DNA from: Chelydra serpentina
Lineage: Eukaryota > Chordata > Testudines > Chelydridae
Assembly: GCA_037349315.1 (NCBI GenBank)
Contig: JBAIAC010000006.1
Location: 20,123,501-20,187,500 of the forward strand
DNA length: 64,000 nucleotides
Direction of reading: 5' to 3'
Part shown: piece after piece, positions 32,302-43,906 of the stretch
Position numbering within the stretch: the stretch's first letter is position 1
Layout of the letters: each line of letters begins with the position of its first letter
The notes under the pieces: model-generated
What the model saw: the letters and a program-made list of their open reading frames with translations, nothing else
Database searches by the model: none
What the model was told of the DNA's origin: nothing
Made by a program: the position numbers and the translations under genes

Positions 32302-34352
32302 ATCTTGTTTAATTATCTGAAGAATGACCCAGTGGTGTCATCTCTCCTGTTTTTATTGTGAGTCTCATGATATCTAGTCATTTTCTTACATCTCCAGCTC
32401 CTGGGATAGTACAACACTTGCAAATCTCAGATGTCTCTTTTAAAAGTACCTTTCTAGCCCTTATGGTAGCAGAAAAATTTGGGAAAGTATGAACTCTAAA
32501 GATTCAAAAACCAGAAGGATTTTAAAAAAAATCATTGTAAACAATCTAATTATTTGTAAGCCAATTTTCCATGGCCTGACTGAAGTTATTTGAATACTTG
32601 GAGATGGGGATACTGATGTTCAGGCGTAAGAGGCACCAATTTTATAAATCTACATCCCAGCAAGACTGAAATATAGGCTGGTCCTATAGAATTCAAGTAA
32701 CAGTCCCATTCCAATGATTAATATTTATTTTTACAGCAGTTCTATCATCTCTATTGAACTTTAATTAGTGAGTTATTTGGGCGGGGGGGGGGACAAGTGT
32801 AGCTGAACATCAAAAAGTTTCCTAATTTATGTAGAGGAAACCTTCATAAATCAGCAAAGAAATAATCTAATTAGAGAAGTCTTCTTAGATCTACTTCTTA
32901 CCAAAAAGGAGGAGGAAATAATAAAGAATATAAGGCTTTATGGAAACCTACTGTCCGAGACTGTAAACTGGTTTCCAACTTCTTCAGTATTGGTTGAAAA
33001 AATGTAGAAAACAGATACGTAATGGTAAAACAAAATGTTGATTTTTTTAAACGTTATTAGAGCAAATTGACTGCTATACCAGTCAAAATGGTAGTTTCCT
33101 CTCTAGTTATGTGAGAAAAACTACCTCCTCCCCCCCAAAATTCACTTTTTTGGCAGAATTTTGCCATGCCTACTATTTGTCTGAAGAGGAACAACTCAGG
33201 CAAGTTTTAACCAAAACTGCAAGGATAAGGGAAAAAGAAAAAAACCTTCAAAATACAATGAAAACAAAATATCCTGCTTTAAAAATGTGTGATCCCTTTT
33301 ATAGGGAATAGGGAACAATGGAGGATGAGGAATTACTCAGAAGTAACTGCATTTAGATAATTCTTACTTGCCATGTAAATGGGAAAGATTTCAATGGGGA
33401 AGATTTACTTTGCTAAGTCTGGATAAGAATGTTATGGTGAAGTTATGAATATGTGAAATGTGCAAACTCAATAGAAAGTTTGGTTAATGTGGTGTTTTTA
33501 AAGATGGATGTCATGCATGGACGTGCATATAGATTGTTTAAGGGAGTTATGAACTCTGCTAGAGAAGCTCACGGTTACCCTAATTATGTCAATATTTGAA
33601 TGTGAGAAATTTATGTTGACCTTTTAACACATTATATAATACCAAAAATAAAATCCTTAAAAGTTCACATGAGCTACCCATACAATGTTGTATTAATATT
33701 TGGATAAAATAATAGTCAAATAACCCAGCATGGAATTTTCAAAAGATCTTTAGAGAGGTAAGCAAGGAATGTTAATGGAATTTGGGAGACTAGCTCCCTT
33801 CAACTACTTTGTAATCCCAGCCCCAGCTACTAACCACACCATATCACTTATCTGCTTGCTCTGAAAGAAAAAGGATTTGCAATATGCCCAGAAAGTTAGC
33901 AAATCTGGACCAAGTTGTGAATGAGTTCCAGGGATGAGACCCTGTACTGGGTAACAGTTTCCTACTAGGTCATTCTATTTAAACCATGGGGTTGATAATT
34001 TAAATTAATCCACTGATCACAACTGTGTTGATATCACATGGGAAGTGGGGCAGTTTCCTAGGAAGCCAGGGATTAATAGGTTAAAATCAACAGTTTAAGA
34101 TCTGCCTGCAAACTAGTGCAGACTGTGGAGCCCTGGTATATTGTGCTGTCTGCATGAAGCCATGCTTAATATGCAGGCAACCACTTGGATTCCAAATTGT
34201 CCCAAGGTTCAGTTTAATGTTGAGTGTGTGACATTAATCTAATCATGAGATGAAAAAGGCAAGGATAACTGTAACAGGGTCCACATCAAAAAGATAAGGC
34301 TGCCCTTGACTCAGCAGGTGCAGATGAAAAATAGAATTTTTAGCAGCAACAT
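32302..34352. other. AT-rich stretch, nothing identified
   Basis: No recognisable gene or repeat. G-run at 32783-32791. The short frame 33111-33311 has no known domain. Confidence 0.5.
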
Positions 34353-34685
34353 CTACCTGAGCATCCAAGACCGCCATGTTGCAATTCTATGTAACAAATG
34401 GTGGATACTCTCCAGCAAATAGGTACTGATATGATCTTCACCAGCTCTTCTCTGACCTACCAGCATGACCGCAATTGTCTCTGACAGTCTTATCTTCTTC
34501 AGGCAGCGAACCCCAATCTCATTCATAGCCTGGCTCATTCTTTCCACCGTGCTAGCCAGATAGGACAGATGAAGATAAGCATACTGAAGCCACCAAGGCC
34601 ATGTTTCCTTACTAAACTTCCTAATGGCCTCATTTAGGAGGGTGACAAGACAGAAACCTGCCGCATATGAGCAATTATAAAGCAT
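34353..34685 (-). CDS. Unrecognised 110-codon open frame
   Basis: The only long frame here that I cannot explain as a transposon or as low complexity. It has a non-random look: several Trp (PWWLQYAYLHLSYLAS near 30-45, ATWRSWMLR at the end), alternating hydrophobic and charged residues compatible with helices (VERMSQAMNEIGVRCLKKIRLSETIAVML), no repeats, and no stop over 330 bp of AT-rich DNA. Upstream on the same strand the frame seems to go on in degraded form (NESTPFLEVDSKG near 34690-34725). It may be a remnant of a retroposed gene or of a DNA-transposon protein, or chance. No promoter, splice sites or start context support a live gene. Confidence 0.3.
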   Translation of the reverse strand: MLYNCSYAAGFCLVTLLNEAIRKFSKETWPWWLQYAYLHLSYLASTVERMSQAMNEIGVRCLKKIRLSETIAVMLVGQRRAGEDHISTYLLESIHHLLHRIATWRSWMLR

Positions 34686-36837
34686 TACCCTTTGGAATCT
34701 ACCTCCAAGAAAGGAGTAGATTCATTCATGGAGGATCTACAAGAGCACAAATAAGACTTATAATTTCCCATTAGCGCAGCTCCACTGGTGGTAGTAATGG
34801 TGCGAGTCAAGTCAAAGAAGTTTGTGAAAGATCTGTGGCAAAAGTACCCAAATTACATTTGATAAATTAAATAAGATTTCAGAGCCTGGTCTAAAGGTCA
34901 CTGAGGTCAAGGAAATGATTTTCATTTATCTTAGTATGCTTGGGATCTGGTCTTCTGTGCCAGAAATAGCTACAGGATCACACCTATAGTTATCACATGA
35001 CTTTAATGCTCAATGCAGATTTAATAAAACTGCATCAGCTACATGAATCTGATTGTAAAATACAGATTTTAAATCAGAATTCATTTCTTGTAGTGTTTTA
35101 CACACATGATCCACTTATAACCTTTCATTAAAGAAGCTGGGTTACAGCTGTGAGCCATAGTTTTTATAAGCTTTGTCTCCTTCAAATCTTATAAAAATAA
35201 ATTTAAGTAGCCTACATATCCCTAAATAAACTATAACAATATTATAGCCTAGTTCAGTTACATTAGTAAGGGGAAAAAAAGGTTTCCTTGCTGTTTTTTA
35301 AAATGTTAGAGATTTGCCGGATATATCATTACCACCAAGTTGGTACTGACTTGTGCAGGCTATAAAACAAATAAAGTCATTAAAAATAATTTGAACAAAA
35401 GAGGTAACTTGATATCATAATGCCATCCACATTTGGTTAAAATGACTTATTTTAAAGCTCTCTTTCATCTTACTAAACAGATTTCCAAAGTAAAAAAAAT
35501 GTGATTAATAAATTATCCTCCATAAATCTTATGATAACTATGATAGTCTTTGGAGAATTATGAAGCCACATCTGGAAAAAGTATTTTACTGCCTGTAAAA
35601 CAGCATGCCATGTATTTTACTAGTGCACATTAGTAAGTAAAATACGGTATATAATTTTTGCATGCGTCAGTGTGAGCAAAACATCATTTTCTCCTCCCCC
35701 AAATCCTTAGCTTTATTTCACAATAAAGGATTCTTGTAAAGTTTATAAGGGGTTTGTTCTCTGTTATTCATATAAAGATATTTGTTCCTTGTATTTGGTG
35801 TAATGCACATTTACAAGGTCAAGCAGAGAGTACCTCGCATCAGAACAGAAGTGAGTAAACAGAAAGAGTAATAGGGTTCATTTGTTATTATTATTGCACC
35901 AGGGTTTAAACAAACAGGTCAAATCAACTGAAGAAATGCCAAAACACTAATCAAAAGAGAAAGCAAAGAAGTTCATTTTCAGCTACGTAATCCAGCCATA
36001 GCTATTACATTATTCCTTTTCATTAGCAACATTTTAAAATATATAGATCTGAGTTGCAAGTCATTCAAGATAAGTGGCTGCAATATTTCTGGAATTAAAA
36101 ACTTGATTAAACTTAAATATTTGTTAAATAAAATAAGCAAAGGTCTCTTTAGAGCCAAATATGTCCCTTGGAAATATAAAACCCTTTTTATTTCAAAGCA
36201 GATGTTAGCAATAAGAAATGGATGGTGAGTGAAAGGGAAGAACACCATTAAGCTAAGGTAACCCCTAAAGATTTTTATATAGTTCTGCAATCATGTAAGC
36301 TCCATCAGTGATAAATATCACAATAGCAGTTGTAATGTGCCTGGTTTTATTTACATGTAGAACCTTGAATGTGGAGTACCTCAAGTAATATTCATTTAAT
36401 GAACATAGAAAAGCTATATTTTAATGTAAATGAAAGCAACATTCCTTCCCCCAGCTTTTAATCTGAAAGGCTTCTTTCTGTAAGGATAACTGATAATAAT
36501 TCAGAGCAATAAAGTCAGTAAACTCATGTTTTGTTGTTAGAATATAAATAGATTATAAAAAAGTTGATGGAAAAAACTAACTAAAATATTAGGGGGTAAG
36601 TTATGATACTCTTACTTATGCTGAGTAGTATTTATGCCACATTAAGGTCAGTCAGGATTACTCGTGATGTAAGATGCTACTCAAGGTGAGTAAGGGTCTC
36701 AGAATCTGTCACTGGGTTTGCCAATTGCCATAAATCCAGATCTTATAGCCATCTACTTTGAAACCACTATTGTCTTGTAGTGCTGCTAGGCTAATCATTT
36801 TGCTGCTTTTACACATCTAAATAATTACAGACAAAAT
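34686..36837. other. AT-rich stretch, nothing identified
   Basis: About 2.1 kb with only chance frames (for example 35979-36290, -). No palindromes or repeat families recognised. Confidence 0.5.
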
Positions 36838-37160
36838 TAGCCTGTATGGAAAATTACCTGAATCTATATAGACATTGGATTTATGGTTTATAATAACAAA
36901 GTGTAACCCACTAACCTCCCTTTTTGTCCTATGACTGCAGAGGTGCTCACAGGCAACTTCACCTTGAACAGTCTCTTAGAATATGTGTTAGCTACTTATG
37001 ATAAACAGTCTGTTCCACCTTGTATTTAACTGTGACACTCTGAGTACCTTTCTCAGACCTGAAGAAGACTTCTGTGTAGCTCAAAAGCTTGTCTCTCTCA
37101 CCAACAGAAGTTGGTCCAATAAAAGATATTACCTCACCCACCTTATCTCTCTCTATAGAC
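36838..37160 (+). mobile_element. Penelope-like element 3' tail (family B)
   Basis: 3' terminal segment of a second Penelope-like family: CACTAACCTCCCTTTTTGTC..., CTGTGACACTCTGAGTACC, then a hammerhead-like motif (37056-37096), CACCAACAGAAGTTGGTCC and AAAAGATATTACCTCACCC. The last ~110 bp match 6497-6640. No coding sequence left. Confidence 0.8.
37056..37096 (+). ncRNA. Hammerhead-ribozyme-like motif, degenerate
   Basis: CTGAAGA (fits CUGANGA), a stem II region AGACTTCTGTGTAGCTC with partial pairing, then AAAA where GAAA is expected, and GCTTGTC. One key core base is changed; probably inactive. Confidence 0.5.
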
Positions 37161-37237
37161 CTGTCACATTTACCTGAAACGGAGACTTAGCTAATAGCCA
37201 CTGAATCATCCACAAGTCATCACATCAGCCACAAACT

Positions 37238-37320
37238 GAAGTCCTGATCCTACAAACACTGACACACATGCATAAATTCTCCATGTACCCACTTTGAAGT
37301 CAGGTGCTCAGATGCTACGG
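37238..37320. repeat. Palindromic repeat, diverged
   Basis: GAAGTCCTGATCCTACAAACAC...CCACTTTGAAGTCAGG; half of a dispersed palindrome. Confidence 0.45.
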
Positions 37321-37524
37321 GGATGAGTTCCAATATGAGAACTGGGATAGACCGATAGAAATCAGGGCAGAATTTGGCTCTACAAGACCTGTACTGTAAA
37401 TCTTTCTCACACTGTGTAGTACTTTACGAAGGTCCTCCACATTAGTTCAATGGGATTACTCACTTAAATACTCATCAATATTCACAGGATCTGGTTTACT
37501 GAATAGCCCTAATGTTTTTTTTAA

Positions 37525-37748
37525 ACAGGGAGGGTTATTAACCATTAGAACAAATTGTCAAGGGAAGTGGTAGATTCTCTGTCTCTTGAGCTCTTCAAAT
37601 CAAGATTGGATGCCTTTCTGGAAGATGTTTGAGTTAAACAGAAATTATTGGACTCAGTATGGGGGCAACTGGGTGAAATTTAGTGCCCTGTGAGATACAC
37701 TAAACTAGATGATTTACTGGTCTCTTCTGGCCTTAAACTCTATGAATA
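37525..37748 (+). mobile_element. CR1-type LINE 3' end
   Basis: Reads the extreme C-terminus and 3' UTR of a CR1: AGGGAAGTGGTAGATTCTC, TTCAAATCAAGATTGGATGCC, then ACTAGATGATTTACTGGTC, TTCTGGCCTTAAACTCTATGAAT. Severely 5'-truncated, as usual for CR1. Confidence 0.8.
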
Positions 37749-38904
37749 ATGACATCTTCTCAGTTGGACTGCTTCAACTAAGTAAGAGAGAGATTCTGTG
37801 CATTGCTTCAAGGAGAACACAACTCATAGCCCAGGCAGAGATGGGACTGCAGCAGCATTGAGCCTTCACTGTATCTTTCCAATTCTTGTCTGCTCCAGGA
37901 GCCGGAGCAGCCCACAGAGTAATTTAGACAGCCGTAGCTGCCTCTATAAGTTACAGAAGCCTGTCCAAGCTGCTTAGGAGCAGTAGAATTGCCTATTATT
38001 TTTACAGTACTACATGCTGTGTCCCTATCACAAGCACACCGCTCCTGCCCTTGACATTCTCTCTGTGTCAGGGCTTGTGAAGGAGTCCTCAGAGGACAGC
38101 TTGCAGCTGTCTTCCTCAGTTCCTGCACCAGGGCAAGATCCAGAACTTTTAGGGTTTCTATATACCACACCAGCCCTTTTATCCTTAGTAAATGGGCTAG
38201 AGCGGGGGTGACTCTCGTACTATAAATGTTTGCAGGATCAGGCCCTAAATTATTGGAATTTAGGACTTCAGAAATGTTTTTGGTGTGCAGAGACTAAAGT
38301 ACTGTAGGGTAGGCTCTCTCTCACTCTGCTTGACTCTGAACTAGCATTATTCTATGACACCTGTCAAGGAAATGATTTATTAATAACATTAGCTGTTTAC
38401 CAGTTTCCCAAATCTGGCCTACCTCTTTGCTCACACAAGCCATCATGTCTTCTAATGCCCCTCAAAAGACCTGTGCAAATTCTAGGCATTTGGTTCAATC
38501 ACAGAGTAGCAAGCCAGTGCAAGTAGTGAGGTTGCACTCTTATACTAATGGTCAGTCATGCCACTGGGACTATATTTCTTTTTGCCTACGTTCCCCCTGA
38601 AAATCCAGTTCAATCTGCTACTCAGCTTCACTTCATTTCCAAAACTGTTGCTTACACAGCTACTCAACATTGTGGTTGACATTTTTGTGTCAGTTTGCCT
38701 ACCAGGTGTAGCGCTGGTTGGAATTTTTCAATTTTTGAAAATATAGGAGAAAATTTCCTATGAATTTTTGAGATCTGCCTAGCCTCACCTTCCTGAACTC
38801 TAGTTGTGTATTGTTGTTGCAGGTTGTTAAAAGCTGTTTTGTTCCTCCCTTGATGTGGCTGCATTTGGGTTGTGAGAGGAGTGATTCCAGTACATTTTGC
38901 ACCT
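37749..38904. other. No identifiable feature
   Basis: Non-coding. Frames such as 37808-38170 (-) show no known domain. Confidence 0.5.
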
Positions 38905-38983
38905 TGATCCTGTAAGTTATTCTACGCAAAAGAGTAGAACCCCACTGAAGTCAGTGGTGCTATGCCTGAGTGCAGGATTCTGA
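38905..38983. repeat. Palindromic repeat ('gaagtcagtgg' type)
   Basis: TTGATCCTGTAAGTTATTC on the left, ACCCCACTGAAGTCAGTGG at the centre and GCCTGAGTGCAGGATTCTG on the right; degenerate inverted ends. Confidence 0.6.
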
Positions 38984-39555
38984 CAGTACATTATCATTTG
39001 CCGTTTCAATGCCTTAGTTTGTTAAACCATGTACATTTCTTTTTAGCCCTTAGGATAAAAAGAATGATATAAAAGTGAGATGATATCATTGTAAGTCCTC
39101 CAAGACTGAATTACCTCTATATTTAACCCTGCCAAGTGTGCCTTTAATGATGGAATATATAAGTCTGGATGAATTGTCTAATTATTTCTCCACTCGAGGT
39201 AACACGAGCAGGTAAATTTACATAACGAAATGATGAAATAATTGTTATATTACATTTCCTTTAATTAAGACAGACAGTCCATCAGCTATATTTAATTTAT
39301 GAATTCAACCTTGGGCACTACTGATCACCAGACACCATGGGGAATGAGTGTACATAGCTATATTGTAGAGTATTTGTAATGTAGGTACTGTATCGAGAAA
39401 GAACATTTTTGACGCTGTGGTTGAAGAAACTGTCAAATTATATTAAGCTGAACACTATAAATGGAAAATTATGTGGTGCATGCAATAGTGTGTGTGTGTT
39501 TGTGCGAGCATGCACACTCATGCGTTGTAGGAAGGATGATCTAGTGGTTGAGGAA
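38984..39555. other. No gene; short GT run
   Basis: TGTGTGTGTGTTTGTGCG at 39489-39506; otherwise unassigned AT-rich sequence. Confidence 0.5.
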
Positions 39556-39559
39556 GGAC

Positions 39560-40015
39560 AGTCCTGATATTATTATTAATCATGTTTATTACAGTAGTAT
39601 ATAAGGGCCAACCAAGAATGACAGGGAATGGAAAAACAGAGTAATAGGTGGTCTCTACCCCAAAGAGTTTTCAACCTAAGAGTATAGCTATGCTGTACAT
39701 TAATGTGTAATTGTAGCATGTGTAGGCATACCTGAACTAGCTTTTATCTTGCTAGCTGGGTAACTGTGGTAGTGAGGACATGGCATCAATGAAGGCTAGC
39801 CATCCCAGCACAAGTCTGCCAGGTAGCCTGGACACATGTTGGGTTGCTGGCCCAGTGCCAAAGTCCATGCCGCCACCTCTTCACTAGCTACATTTTACTA
39901 GCACAGGTAGATATACCTGTGCTACAATTGCACCTTAATTTGCGGTGTAGAGATACCTTTAATGGACAAGATAGACACAAAGCATGGGAAGGGGTATGAC
40001 ACACAGAGTGAACAA
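39560..40015 (-). mobile_element. MIR-like SINE 3' domain split by a palindromic element
   Basis: ATTATTATTAATCATGTTTATTAC...CCCCAAAGAGTTTTCAACC, interrupted at 39679/39960, then GGACAAGATAGACACAAAGC. The order is that of a dispersed old repeat related to 23325-23440, extended by the 'ccccaaagag' block. Confidence 0.55.
39680..39959. mobile_element. Palindromic miniature transposon, TAA target site
   Basis: Left end GAGTATAGCTATGCTGTAC, right end GCGGTGTAGAGATACCT; imperfect inverted repeats of the GGGTATG...CATACCC type. Flanked by TAA on both sides (39677-39679, 39960-39962). Inside, TACCTGAACTAG / CTAGCACAGGTA arms. Confidence 0.7.
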
Positions 40016-40370
40016 TGTGATGGCAACAAGTGTCAAGTTAGTGCCACTATTTTGTTTGTTTAGGTTTTGGTTTTGTTTGTAACTGAATAGAAAAGTGTAG
40101 AGGAGAAGAGGGTAAGAGGGAGAGATCTGGAGTAAAGCTGAGGAGATACAACTATGAGAGAACAGAAACATTGGAGCAAACAGCCAATCAGCAAAAGGCA
40201 GAGAAACTCCAATCAAAATTGTAGAAAGTTCCCTGAATGTTCAGAGGTCCTTGCATTGGCTTCCTTGTGCACATGCCAGCTGGAGTCTCTGAATTACTTC
40301 TTTGTTTTTCCCCAAGGCCACATGACCAGGGAGCAGGTGAGTGGGAAGGGAAGGCACCACCTTGTATACT
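40016..40370. other. No identifiable feature
   Basis: Overlapping frames (40154-40504 +) run into the SINE; no known domain. Confidence 0.5.
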
Positions 40371-40460
40371 TATTAGAGTGTTGGCATGGAACTTGGGAGA
40401 CCCAGGCTCAATTCTCTACTCTGCCACACATTTCCTGTATGAACTTATTCAAGTCTCTTA

Positions 40461-40585
40461 GGGCCGAATACTCAAAAGGAATTATGCTTCTAACGTCTAT
40501 GTAGGCTCCTAACTTCCACTGAAATCAATGGAAGTTAGGCCCCAGCTTCTATTTATGCTCCTAATTCCTTTTGAGCAGTCATCCC
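40461..40585. mobile_element. 125-bp palindromic element with TTA target duplication
   Basis: Ends GGGCCGAATACTCAAAAGGAAT and ATTCCTTTTGAGCAGTCATCCC are inverted repeats. The inner arms CTCCTAACTTCCACTG / AATGGAAGTTAGG continue the palindrome. Flanks TTA (40458-40460) and TTA (40586-40588). A 3-bp T-A-type duplication fits PIF/Harbinger-like insertion. Confidence 0.82.
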
Positions 40586-40667
40586 TTAGTCTTTCTGTGC
40601 CTCAGTTCCCCATCTATGAAATGGAGATAACAACACTTCGCCACCCCACAAGGACACTTTGAGGATA

Positions 40668-42801
40668 GGTACAGGGAGGAGTTGGTAGTGAATCTGAAGG
40701 TGAAAGGCAATTTGGGTGACAGTGACAATGAACTGATGGATTTCATGATTCTAAGGAAAGGAAGGAGTGAGAGCATGAGAATTAGGATAATGCCCTTCAA
40801 AAAAGAAGACCAAACAACTCAGGGAACTGGTAGGTAAGGTCCCTTAGGAAGAAAATCTAAGGGAAAAGGGAGTTCAGGAGAGCTGGCAGTTACTCAAGGA
40901 GACAATATTAAAGGCACAACTATAAACTATTCCGATGCAAAGGACAGATAGGAAGAACAGAAGGAAGTCAACATGGCTTCATCAAGAACTCTTTAATGAC
41001 CTGAAAATCAAAAAGAAATCCTACAAAATGTGGCAATATGGTCAATATGGAGGATTACAAAAAAACAGCACAAGCATGAAAGTGCGAAATCAGAAAGGCT
41101 AAGGCACAAAATGAAGTATACTGGGCAAGGGACATAAAAGGCAATAAGAAGAGGTTCTTTAAATACATTAGGAGAAAGAAAAAGACTAAAGAAAATGTAG
41201 GTCTTCTACTTTGTGGGGAGCAAGAGCTAATAACTGATGACTTCAAGAAAGCTGAGGTGCTTAATGCTCATTGTGCTTCAGAATGAAAGCCAAAATAGGG
41301 AAAGAACAGGTTAGAGAATTTTAGATAAGTTAGATGTATTCAAGTCAGCAGTGCCTGCTTAAATTCATCCTAGGGTACTTAAGGAACTAGCTGAAGCAAT
41401 CTTGGGGCCGTTAGCAATTATCTTTGAGAACTCCTGGAGGATGGGAGAGGTCCCAGAAGACTGGAGAAGGGCAAACATAGTACCTATCTTTAAAAAAAGG
41501 AACAAGGAAGAAATGGAGAACTATAGATCAGTCAGCCTAACTTTAATACCCGGAAAGATATTGGAGCAAATTACTAAACAAGGACATGCCAAACCAACTT
41601 AATTTCCTTCTTTGACAGAATTACTGATCTAGTGGCTGGGGGGAAGCAGTAGAAGTGATACACCTAGATTTCAGTCAGGCTTTTGACACAGTTCTGCATG
41701 ACATTCCCATAAGAAAACTAGGGAACCATGGTCTAGATTAAATTGTTATAAGGCGGGTGCACAACTAGTGGAAAGACCATACTCAAAGAGTTGTTATCAA
41801 TGGCTTGCTGTCAAACTGGGAGGGCATATCTAGTGGGATCCCGCAGGGGTAAGTCCTAGGTCTGGTACCATTCACTATTTTTATTAATGACATGGATAAT
41901 GGAGTGGAGAATATGCTGATAAAATTTGCAGATGACACCAAATTGGGAGGGGCTACAAGCACTTTGAGGGATAGGTTTAAAATTCAAAATAACCTTGACA
42001 AATTGGAGCATTGGTCTGAATTAAACAAGAAGAAATTCAATAGAGACAAGAGCAAAGTACTTCTCTTACGAAGGAAAAATCAAATGCACAAGTCATAATG
42101 AGGAATAACTGTCTAGGTGGTAGTACTGCTGAAAAGGGCCTGGGGGTTATAGTGGATCACAAACTGAATATGAGTTGTCAATGTGATGCAGCTGCAAAAA
42201 AGGCTAATATGATTCTGGGTTGTATTAACAGGAGCATTGTCTGTAAGACACAGGCGGTAATTGTCCAGCTCTACTTGCCACTTGTGAGTCCCCAGCTTGA
42301 GTACGGTGTCAAATTTTGGGCATCACAATTTAGGAAGGATGTGAATAAATTGGAAAGAGTCCAGAGGGGATCAACAAAAATGATAAAAGGTTTAGAAAAC
42401 CTGACCTATGAGGAAAGTTTGAAAAAACGGTGCATGTTTAGTCTTGAGAAAAGAAGACTGAGGGGCGACCTGACGACACTCTTCCAACATGTTAAGAGCT
42501 GTCATAAAGAGGGTGGGGATCAATGACAGTAGGACAAGAAGCAATGGGCTTAATCTGCAGCAAAGGAGATTTAGGTTAGATATTAGGAAAAACTTTCTAT
42601 CTCTAAGGGTAGTTAAGTTAAGGAATAGGTTTCCAAGGGAGTTCATGGAGTCCCCATCATTGCAGGCTTTTCAAAACAAGTTGGATAAACACCTGTCAGG
42701 GATGTTGTAGGTTTATTTGGTCCTGCCACAGCACAGGGGGCTGGACTTGATGACTTTTTGGGGGTCCCTTCCAACCATACATTTCTATGATTCTATGATT
42801 A
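40668..42801 (+). mobile_element. CR1-type LINE, longest copy in the window
   Basis: About 2.1 kb with an intact 3' end (CCTTCCAACCATACATTTC TATGATTCTATGATT). It enters in the endonuclease C-terminus ([18 protein letters not shown]... at ~40676), then the long linker, RT and tail. Frames: 41402-41602 (IFENSWRMGEVPEDWRRANIVPIFKK), 41892-42098 (palm) and 42098-42526 (thumb/C-terminus), then 42489-42710. Separated by frameshifts and a small deletion near 41580. It sits in a MIR-like SINE, whose sequence resumes right after the tail. Confidence 0.92.
41402..42710 (+). pseudogene. CR1 reverse transcriptase, frameshifted
   Basis: Homology is continuous over four frames. The block SVSLTLIPGKILEQITKQ ends the first; DLVAGGKQ-like and LDFSQAFDTVLHD-like motif A sequence is readable near 41600-41700 in a broken frame; SSGIPQG-like motif B is near 41830. 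Motif C is FADD at residues 12-15 of the 41892-42098 frame, both catalytic Asp kept. The 42098-42526 frame has EKGLGVIVDHKLNMSCQCD and [32 protein letters not shown]. Normal CR1 ORF2 is far longer; this lacks most of the endonuclease. Confidence 0.88.
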
Positions 42802-42860
42802 AACATTGTGAAATCTTCAGATACTAAGGTAATAGGTGGCACATAAGCACGGTATATAGC

Positions 42861-43565
42861 TGGTAGGATAACTATACTTGATGTAACAAAAGATTTTCAA
42901 CTCAACTGCTAATCTTAACAAACTCTTGTGTTCAGGAAATATTAAGTGTGTTTTCCATTTTTTCATCTTTAAAAAAGAACCCAACACTATTTAAATTTTT
43001 CAGTTTGACTGAAATAAAGATCCTAACAAAGTTCCTTATAAAAGCACATTAAGTGACTTTTCTCTAAGCTTTTATGTGTATTTTATAATCACAATATCTT
43101 GTTAGGCTACAAAAGCTTTAAAGAAAATCTGATCTAAATATGTTTAATGAAACAGTTTGGTTCTTACTATTGTTCAACCATAAAATGGGACTCCAATGAG
43201 ACAGGAGACATGGCACTGAAAAATACTAATGATACTGATCTTCTGATTATCCTAAAAAGTATTCCTGTGTTTAACTTTCCCATCTCTTTGGACAGAGAAT
43301 CATAACACATACTAAGGCTTGTAAAACTTCTGGAACTCAAGAGACAGCTAGTGCCACAGATTTGATGATGTGTTAGTCAAAACTTGACATTTTTCTAGGG
43401 TAGCAAGAAGGATAATTTAGGCTTTTTGTCCTTAATTTCCACATTCTTATAAACACAAAAATGATTTGTTTAAACAGTATTGTTACAAAATACATTGCAA
43501 GTCTTTTAAAATCCAATTTTTGAGAAGCCCCAGGGGGCAGTAGTTTTTGTTGTCAAAAGTCACTC
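42861..43565. other. No identifiable feature
   Basis: AT-rich, non-coding. Confidence 0.5.
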
Positions 43566-43906
43566 TTCAGTTTAGTATTTAAGAGCTGGGTGCAACCAAA
43601 CAAAGTGTGTTTTAATATGGCCAAATATAAAGCCACACATGTAAGAACAAAGAATGTAGGCCATTTTAGGAGACTCTATTCTGGGAAGCAGTGACTCTGA
43701 AAAAATAACGTGGGGGTCAAAGTGGATAATCAGATGAACATAAGCTCCCAGTGTGATGCTGTAACTAAAAGTGCTAATATGGTCCTTGAATGTATAAACA
43801 GGGAATATCAAGCAGGAGGATATATTTTCCTCTGTATTTAACATTGCTACTGGAATACTGAATCCAGTTCTTGTGTCCACAGTTCAGGATGGATGTTGAT
43901 AAAATG

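Larger units (their letters stand above)
40375..42860 (+). mobile_element. MIR-like SINE split twice (palindrome and CR1)
   Basis: Three separated blocks in consecutive order: head 40375-40460 (GAGTGTTGGCATGGAACTTGG, AGGCTCAATTCTCTACTCTGCC), core 40586-40667 (TCTTTCTGTGCCTCAGTTCC, ATCTATGAAATGGAGATAAC) and tail 42802-42860 (ATTGTGAAATCTTCAGATAC). The gaps hold 40461-40585 and 40668-42801. Confidence 0.8.

Noticed and set aside
31586..32302. 238-codon minus-strand frame
   Set aside because: It is the antisense shadow of the RTE reverse transcriptase C-terminus.
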